The position numbers and the translations under genes were made by a program. Of a stretch of 10,526 bases of DNA, positions 7,100 to 10,526 are shown in pieces (position 1 is the first letter of the stretch; each line of letters opens with the position of its first letter). This stretch comes from JBEINZ01 sp040377825 (lineage in GTDB: Bacteria > Pseudomonadota > Alphaproteobacteria > Rhizobiales > Ancalomicrobiaceae): contig JBEINZ010000098.1 of the NCBI GenBank assembly GCA_040377825.1, forward strand, positions 1 through 10,526. Reading direction: 5' to 3'. Under the pieces are notes generated by a model. The model worked only from the letters and a program-made list of their open reading frames with translations. It was not told the DNA's origin and searched no databases.

Positions 7100-7849
7100 C
7101 TACGCTCTCCCGCTCAGCCGTTTCCAAGCAAATACCCCGTAGACCCCGACCAACGTGAGCGCTAGGCCAAACCAAGTCACCGCATATTGCAGGTGGTTGT
7201 TCGTGAAAGCGACGATCGTCTCGCCGCCCTGGGGCAGGCCGCCCGAGGGTGTGGCGGAGGCGAGCGCGTCGAGGGTGAAGGGAAAGACCCGGTCGGGCGG
7301 CAAGCCGGCCGCCTCGGCGAGTTTGCCGACGTCTCGGGTAAACCAGACATTGCGCACCCGGTCGTCGGCCGGCGTGAAGGATCCCGATGGCTCGGAGCGC
7401 CGCGCGAGGCCGGAGATCGTGAGATTGCCGTCGATCTGGCCGTCCTTCCGGGTCGCGGGATCCTTGCGATCGAGCGGAACGAAGCCGCGGTTGACCAGCA
7501 CTGTGGTGCCGTCAGCGAGCACGAGCGGCGTCACGATGCGGTAGCCCTGACCGCCGAAGGGTCCGCGCGGGCTCGTCAGGACTGCAAAGACATGCGCCTC
7601 GCGATCATGCAGGAACCGGCCGGTCACGATGAGTGGCGTGAAGTCGAAACCATCCTGGTCAAGCGCACGCCATACCGCTGGCGGCGGTAGGATGGCTGGC
7701 GGGCGGGCGGTGCGGTCCTCAACCGCGGCGACGAGCGCGTTCTTCCAGGCGAGGCGTTCGACCTGCCAAGCGCCAAGCGCAATCAGCACTGCCAGCACCG
7801 GGACAGCGGCGGCGGTCGGCCATACAAGCGGGCGAAAACTGGACGGCAT
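7100..7849 (-). CDS. SURF1 family cytochrome oxidase assembly protein
   Basis: SURF1 is an inner-membrane protein that assists insertion of haem a into subunit I of aa3-type cytochrome c oxidase. This 249-residue protein has the family architecture: a membrane segment at about 12-28, a periplasmic domain, and a second membrane segment at about 223-242. Diagnostic motifs are LGAWQVERLAWK (25-36), VNRGFVP (119-125) and NNHLQYAVTWFGLA (217-230). H219 in the last motif corresponds to the histidine linked to haem binding in Paracoccus Surf1. The ATG at 7849 gives the expected short cytoplasmic tail, but no close ribosome binding site is visible (GGAGGAG lies about 28 bases upstream). That purine block is inside the apparent DUF983 remnant, so translation may have depended on coupling to the lost gene. 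The gene closes the cox cluster and converges on the EAL gene. Confidence 0.94.
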   Translation of the reverse strand: MPSSFRPLVWPTAAAVPVLAVLIALGAWQVERLAWKNALVAAVEDRTARPPAILPPPAVWRALDQDGFDFTPLIVTGRFLHDREAHVFAVLTSPRGPFGGQGYRIVTPLVLADGTTVLVNRGFVPLDRKDPATRKDGQIDGNLTISGLARRSEPSGSFTPADDRVRNVWFTRDVGKLAEAAGLPPDRVFPFTLDALASATPSGGLPQGGETIVAFTNNHLQYAVTWFGLALTLVGVYGVFAWKRLSGRA

Positions 7850-7863
7850 GGCGCGAGATCCGG

Positions 7864-7938
7864 TTAGAACCGGCCCTCCTCCGCCTTGTCGCGGTACCGC
7901 AGCGCGATCATGGTCGCCTTCAAAGGCCGGAGGAGCCA
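7864..7938 (-). pseudogene. Apparent 3' remnant of a DUF983 gene
   Basis: On the - strand, 24 codons plus a TAA read WLLRPLKATMIALRYRDK then AEEGRF. This closely resembles, from memory, the C-terminus of DUF983 proteins (LLRPLKG-LLIALQYR-KA-EGR), whose gene usually sits exactly here between coxIII and SURF1 in alphaproteobacteria. A complete DUF983 protein is about 120 residues with an N-terminal CxxC zinc-like motif and two membrane segments. Only about 80 bases separate the remnant from the coxIII stop, and no frame there shows those parts; the in-frame upstream codons reach a TAG at 8015-8017. I infer an internal deletion that removed the 5' part. The stop lies 14 bases before the SURF1 ATG. 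An in-frame ATG within it would give only 15 residues. Confidence 0.55.
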
Positions 7939-8020
7939 GTGTATTTCCCGATCCGATCGACGCATCCGATCTGGAATTGCTCTATTGTGGGCCGGCGGCG
8001 CGATCGAGAAGCCCTATGCG

Positions 8021-8896
8021 TCAGCCGTGGCCGGCCGAGGCTCCCGCGCCCCAGACGTAGATGCAGGCGAACAGGAACAGCCAGACCACGTCGACAAAGT
8101 GCCAGTACCAGGCGGCCGCCTCGAAGCCGAAGTGCTTTTCGGCCGTAAAATGTCCGAGATAGACGCGGATCAAGCAGACGGCCAGAAACACGGTTCCAAC
8201 GAACACGTGGAAACCATGAAACCCGGTCGCCATGTAGAATGTCGCGCCGTAAATGTTGCCGGAGAAGGCGAACGTGGCGTGGCTATACTCGTAGATCTGG
8301 CAGATCGTGAACAGCATACCGAGAATGACCGTCAGCCACAAGCCGTTCTTCAGGCCCTGGCGGTCATTGTGCAGCAGCGCGTGATGCGCCCATGTGACCG
8401 TCGTGCCGGAGGTGAGCAGGATCAGCGTGTTGAGAAAGGGCAAATGCCATGGATCGAAAGTCTCGATGCCGTGCGGCGGCCAAACGCCGCCGACCGCCTG
8501 CGTCCGCGCATACTGCTTCACTGCGTCGGGGAAGAGCGCGATGTCGAAATAGGCCCAGAACCACGCCACGAAGAACATCACCTCGGAGGCGATGAACATG
8601 ATCATGCCATAGCGCAAATGCAGCGAAACGACCCGCGTATGGTGGCCACTTTGCGACTCGCGCACGACATCGCGCCACCACATGTACATCGTGAAGATCA
8701 CGATGGCGGTGCCGAGCACGAAGAGCCACGGCCCCGCGATGTCCAGGCCGGCGAGCTTGAGGCTTTCGCCTTTCAGCCCGCGGAAGAGGCCGACCGCCCC
8801 GATCGCCATGACGAGCGCGCCGACCGAACCCACGAACGGCCACGGGCTCGGGTCGACAAGGTGGTAATCGTGGTTCTTGGTATTGGCCTGGGCCAT
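8021..8896 (-). CDS. ctaE: Cytochrome c oxidase subunit III
   Basis: Subunit III is a core membrane subunit of the aa3-type haem-copper oxidase; it stabilises subunit I and supports proton uptake and turnover. The 291 residues hold seven predicted membrane segments (about 20-38, 55-74, 96-120, 152-175, 185-204, 216-246, 256-283). Family signatures include E105 in FIASEVMFF, the HHALLH segment at 171-176, GFHGFHV (225-231) and AAWYWHFVDVVW (260-271). The start MAQANTKNHDYHLVDPSPWP is the classic N-terminus, with GAGG about 8 bases before the ATG. It lies 30 bases downstream of ctaG in the same orientation, consistent with one cox operon. The gene is also called coxC or coxIII. Confidence 0.97.
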   Translation of the reverse strand: MAQANTKNHDYHLVDPSPWPFVGSVGALVMAIGAVGLFRGLKGESLKLAGLDIAGPWLFVLGTAIVIFTMYMWWRDVVRESQSGHHTRVVSLHLRYGMIMFIASEVMFFVAWFWAYFDIALFPDAVKQYARTQAVGGVWPPHGIETFDPWHLPFLNTLILLTSGTTVTWAHHALLHNDRQGLKNGLWLTVILGMLFTICQIYEYSHATFAFSGNIYGATFYMATGFHGFHVFVGTVFLAVCLIRVYLGHFTAEKHFGFEAAAWYWHFVDVVWLFLFACIYVWGAGASAGHG

Positions 8897-8926
8897 GGGG
8901 TCCCTCGTTATCCGCGCGCTATGGCT

Positions 8927-9568
8927 TCAGTTCAGTGTCTTTGGCGGCGCCGATGCGGCGCTGTTGGTGGCAACCGGCTGAGTACCGGCCTCCGGGAAGA
9001 AAGTATAAGACAGCGTGATAGTCTTGACCGCTTTCAAGTTCCAGATCTTGTCGATTTCCGGATCGACGAAGAACGTCACCGGCGCGACCATGCGCTCGCG
9101 CGGTCCAAGCGTCTGCTGGGTAAAGCAGAAGCAAACCATCTTGTTGAAATAGAAGCCGGTTTCCTCGGGTGTCACATTGTAGGACGCGATCCCCGCCGTC
9201 GGCTGGTCGGTCGTGTTCTCGATCACGTAGTTGACCGTCATGACCTCGCCGACACGAACCTTCACGGTGTCCGTTTCCGGCTTGAAGCTCCAGGGCAGCC
9301 CACGAATGTTCGCGTCGAACCGCACCTCGATCATCCGCTCAATCGGGGCGATGGGCGCGGACTTCGCGACATTCGTGGTCCCACCATAGCCGGTCGTCCG
9401 GCAAAACCAATCGTAAAGCGGAACGGCGGCAAAGGCCGCGCCGGTCATCGCGGCGACCAGCATTGTGCAAGCGAGCGCGACTTTGCGGTGCCGACGGGCC
9501 ATCGTAGCCGCCGCGCGCGCGGCGTCTGCGGAGGCATCGGTGTCGTTCGGGCGTGGAAAGTCGTTCAT
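8927..9568 (-). CDS. ctaG: Cytochrome c oxidase assembly protein CtaG/Cox11 (Cu chaperone)
   Basis: CtaG (Cox11) delivers copper to the CuB centre of oxidase subunit I. The 213-residue protein has a cytoplasmic N-terminus, one membrane anchor (about 28-50) and a periplasmic immunoglobulin-like domain. The copper-binding C146-F-C148 lies in NKMVCFCFTQQ, and the further conserved cysteine C56 is in YDWFCRTTGYGG just after the anchor. ASYNVTPEETGFYF and ITLSYTFFPE are further conserved segments. AGGAG at 9575-9579, overlapping the TAG stop of the upstream small gene, lies 6 bases before the ATG at 9568. That overlap suggests linked translation with coxF. It is full length. Confidence 0.97.
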   Translation of the reverse strand: MNDFPRPNDTDASADAARAAATMARRHRKVALACTMLVAAMTGAAFAAVPLYDWFCRTTGYGGTTNVAKSAPIAPIERMIEVRFDANIRGLPWSFKPETDTVKVRVGEVMTVNYVIENTTDQPTAGIASYNVTPEETGFYFNKMVCFCFTQQTLGPRERMVAPVTFFVDPEIDKIWNLKAVKTITLSYTFFPEAGTQPVATNSAASAPPKTLN

Positions 9569-9577
9569 CGGTTGCTC

Positions 9578-9745
9578 CTAATGCGACACGCCCGGTGCCA
9601 TCTTGACGATGGTGATCAAATAAAACAGCACGACAAGCCCGACGAGCACGAGGCCGATCGCAATATTGCGCTGCTGGCGGCCTTTCTTCTGCGCCTCGGT
9701 CAGTCGGTGGCCTTCATCCTCGGACATGATGCTTTCCGTTCCCAT
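9578..9745 (-). CDS. coxF: CoxF-like small single-span membrane protein
   Basis: This 55-residue gene fills the gap between ctaB and ctaG. It reads MGTESIMSEDEGHRLTEAQK, then KGRQQRNIAIG, a hydrophobic span (about 28-47, ending VLFYLITIVKMA) and PGVSH. The basic KKGRQQR before the span predicts a cytoplasmic N-terminus. Length, position and the RNIA-GL-L-GLVVLFY-ITIVK pattern match the small protein annotated CoxF in rhizobial cox clusters, as I recall it; its exact role in oxidase assembly is not settled. The ATG at 9745 overlaps the ctaB stop as TGATG, which favours this start; an in-frame ATG at 9727 would give 49 residues and is also possible, with GGAAAG shortly upstream. Its TAG stop forms part of the ctaG ribosome binding site. 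Confidence 0.82.
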   Translation of the reverse strand: MGTESIMSEDEGHRLTEAQKKGRQQRNIAIGLVLVGLVVLFYLITIVKMAPGVSH

Positions 9746-10526
9746 CACGCAGTTCCCAATAGGCCAAGCACGAGATGCTCGACCAACAGGGCGGCGTAAA
9801 GCGCGAACAAATAGAAAATCGAGAAGGCGAAAAGCTGACCAGCAGCGCGCCGCGCGGACGGACCTTCCCGGTCCCGGTAGAGCCGGATCGACAAGGCGAC
9901 AAAGGCGATGCCGAGCACCGTGGCGATCGCGGCATAGGCATGTCCGGCAAAGCCGAGTACCGACGGCACGACGCCGGTGATCGCCATGAGCGCCGCATAG
10001 ATAAGGATCTGGCTGCGTGTGGCTGCCTCGCCCGCGACAACCGGCAGCATCGGAATACCCGCGCGGCTATAGTCGTCCGACTTGACGAGCGCCAGCGCCC
10101 AGAAATGGGGTGGCGTCCACATGAAGATGATCAGAAAGAGCACGACGCTTTCAAGCGACACGGCGCCCGTCACCGCCGCCCAGCCGATCATCGGAGGAAA
10201 GGCGCCGGCGGCGCCGCCGATGACGATGTTCTGCGGGGTGCGTCGCTTCAGCCACATCGTGTAGACGACGGCATAAAAGAAGATCGTAAAGGCAAGGAGT
10301 GCCGCCGCGAGCCAATTCGCGACAATGCCAAGCACGAAGACCGAGCCGCAGGACAAAATCAGTCCGAAAGCCAGCGCCTCGCTCGCGTTGACCCGACCGG
10401 ATGGGATCGGTCGCGCCCGGGTCCGCGACATGATCGCGTCGATGTCGGCGTCGTACCACATGTTGAGCGCGCCGGACGCGCCGGCTCCAACGGCGATGCA
10501 CAGGATCGAGATCGCGCCGAGAACCG
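9745..10526 (-). CDS. ctaB: Protohaem IX farnesyltransferase (haem O synthase), 5' end cut off
   Basis: CtaB (CyoE) is an integral membrane prenyltransferase that adds a farnesyl group to protohaem to give haem O, the precursor of haem A for the aa3 oxidase. About 260 residues are present and the frame stays open to the window edge, so roughly the first 40 residues lie outside. The first aspartate-rich motif NMWYDADID followed by MSRTRARPIPSG is the prenyl-diphosphate site; the codons before NMW (GASGAL) confirm that the gene continues upstream of that internal ATG. WLKRRTPQNIVIGGAAGAFPP and TPPHFWALAL, then SRAGIPMLPVVAG, are further signatures. Several membrane segments are evident. The TGA stop shares its A with the coxF ATG. 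Subunit genes ctaC and ctaD are expected upstream. Confidence 0.96.
   Translation of the reverse strand, partial: VLGAISILCIAVGAGASGALNMWYDADIDAIMSRTRARPIPSGRVNASEALAFGLILSCGSVFVLGIVANWLAAALLAFTIFFYAVVYTMWLKRRTPQNIVIGGAAGAFPPMIGWAAVTGAVSLESVVLFLIIFMWTPPHFWALALVKSDDYSRAGIPMLPVVAGEAATRSQILIYAALMAITGVVPSVLGFAGHAYAAIATVLGIAFVALSIRLYRDREGPSARRAAGQLFAFSIFYLFALYAALLVEHLVLGLLGTA

Noticed and set aside
7886..9799. 637-codon open frame on the + strand opposite coxIII, ctaG and coxF
   Set aside because: It is antisense to three clearly recognised genes and is rich in Arg, Asp, His and Gln with no recognisable domain, as expected of shadow frames in GC-rich DNA.
1..10526. CRISPR array, tRNA or rRNA genes, insertion sequence, phage or toxin-antitoxin genes
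   Set aside because: No regularly spaced repeats, cloverleaf-like segments, transposase or integrase frames were seen on either strand.

Overview
The window is an ordinary but informative stretch of a GC-rich alphaproteobacterial chromosome. The evidence is the aa3-type cytochrome oxidase cluster order (ctaB - coxF - ctaG - coxIII - DUF983 position - SURF1), the close similarity of each protein to alphaproteobacterial forms, and the thrC - M16 peptidase - GNAT - EAL neighbourhood. I cannot place it below class with confidence; Hyphomicrobiales/Rhizobiales or Rhodospirillales are the natural guesses.

Layout. Positions 1-159 are an upstream region with a perfect 10-bp inverted repeat (64-95) and a possible promoter. 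Four genes follow on the + strand: threonine synthase (160-1566), an M16 zinc peptidase of the mitochondrial-processing-peptidase type (1709-2983), a RimJ-like GNAT acetyltransferase (3002-3643), and a 958-residue membrane c-di-GMP protein with signal peptide, periplasmic domain, seven membrane segments, PAS, degenerate GGDEF and intact EAL (3794-6670). A 429-bp gene-free segment (6671-7099) then separates the two converging gene blocks. It is built from at least three diverged copies of a palindromic repeat in alternating orientation. On the - strand, read from the right edge, are ctaB (haem O synthase, cut by the window edge), a 55-residue coxF-like membrane protein coupled to ctaB by a TGATG overlap, ctaG (Cu chaperone), coxIII, what looks like the last 24 codons of a DUF983 gene, and SURF1.

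How the genes work together. The right half makes and assembles cytochrome c oxidase: CtaB supplies haem O on the way to haem A, CtaG delivers copper to subunit I, SURF1 helps haem insertion, and coxIII encodes a core subunit. The subunit I and II genes would be expected just beyond the right edge. The left half combines threonine biosynthesis, a peptidase, an acetyltransferase and a c-di-GMP phosphodiesterase. I recall these as neighbours in many alphaproteobacteria, without a known functional link.

I see no new defence, mobile or biosynthetic system. The observations most worth checking are the nested inverted repeats between the convergent blocks, the apparent DUF983 remnant between coxIII and SURF1, and the possibility that one block has been inverted relative to the usual gene order.
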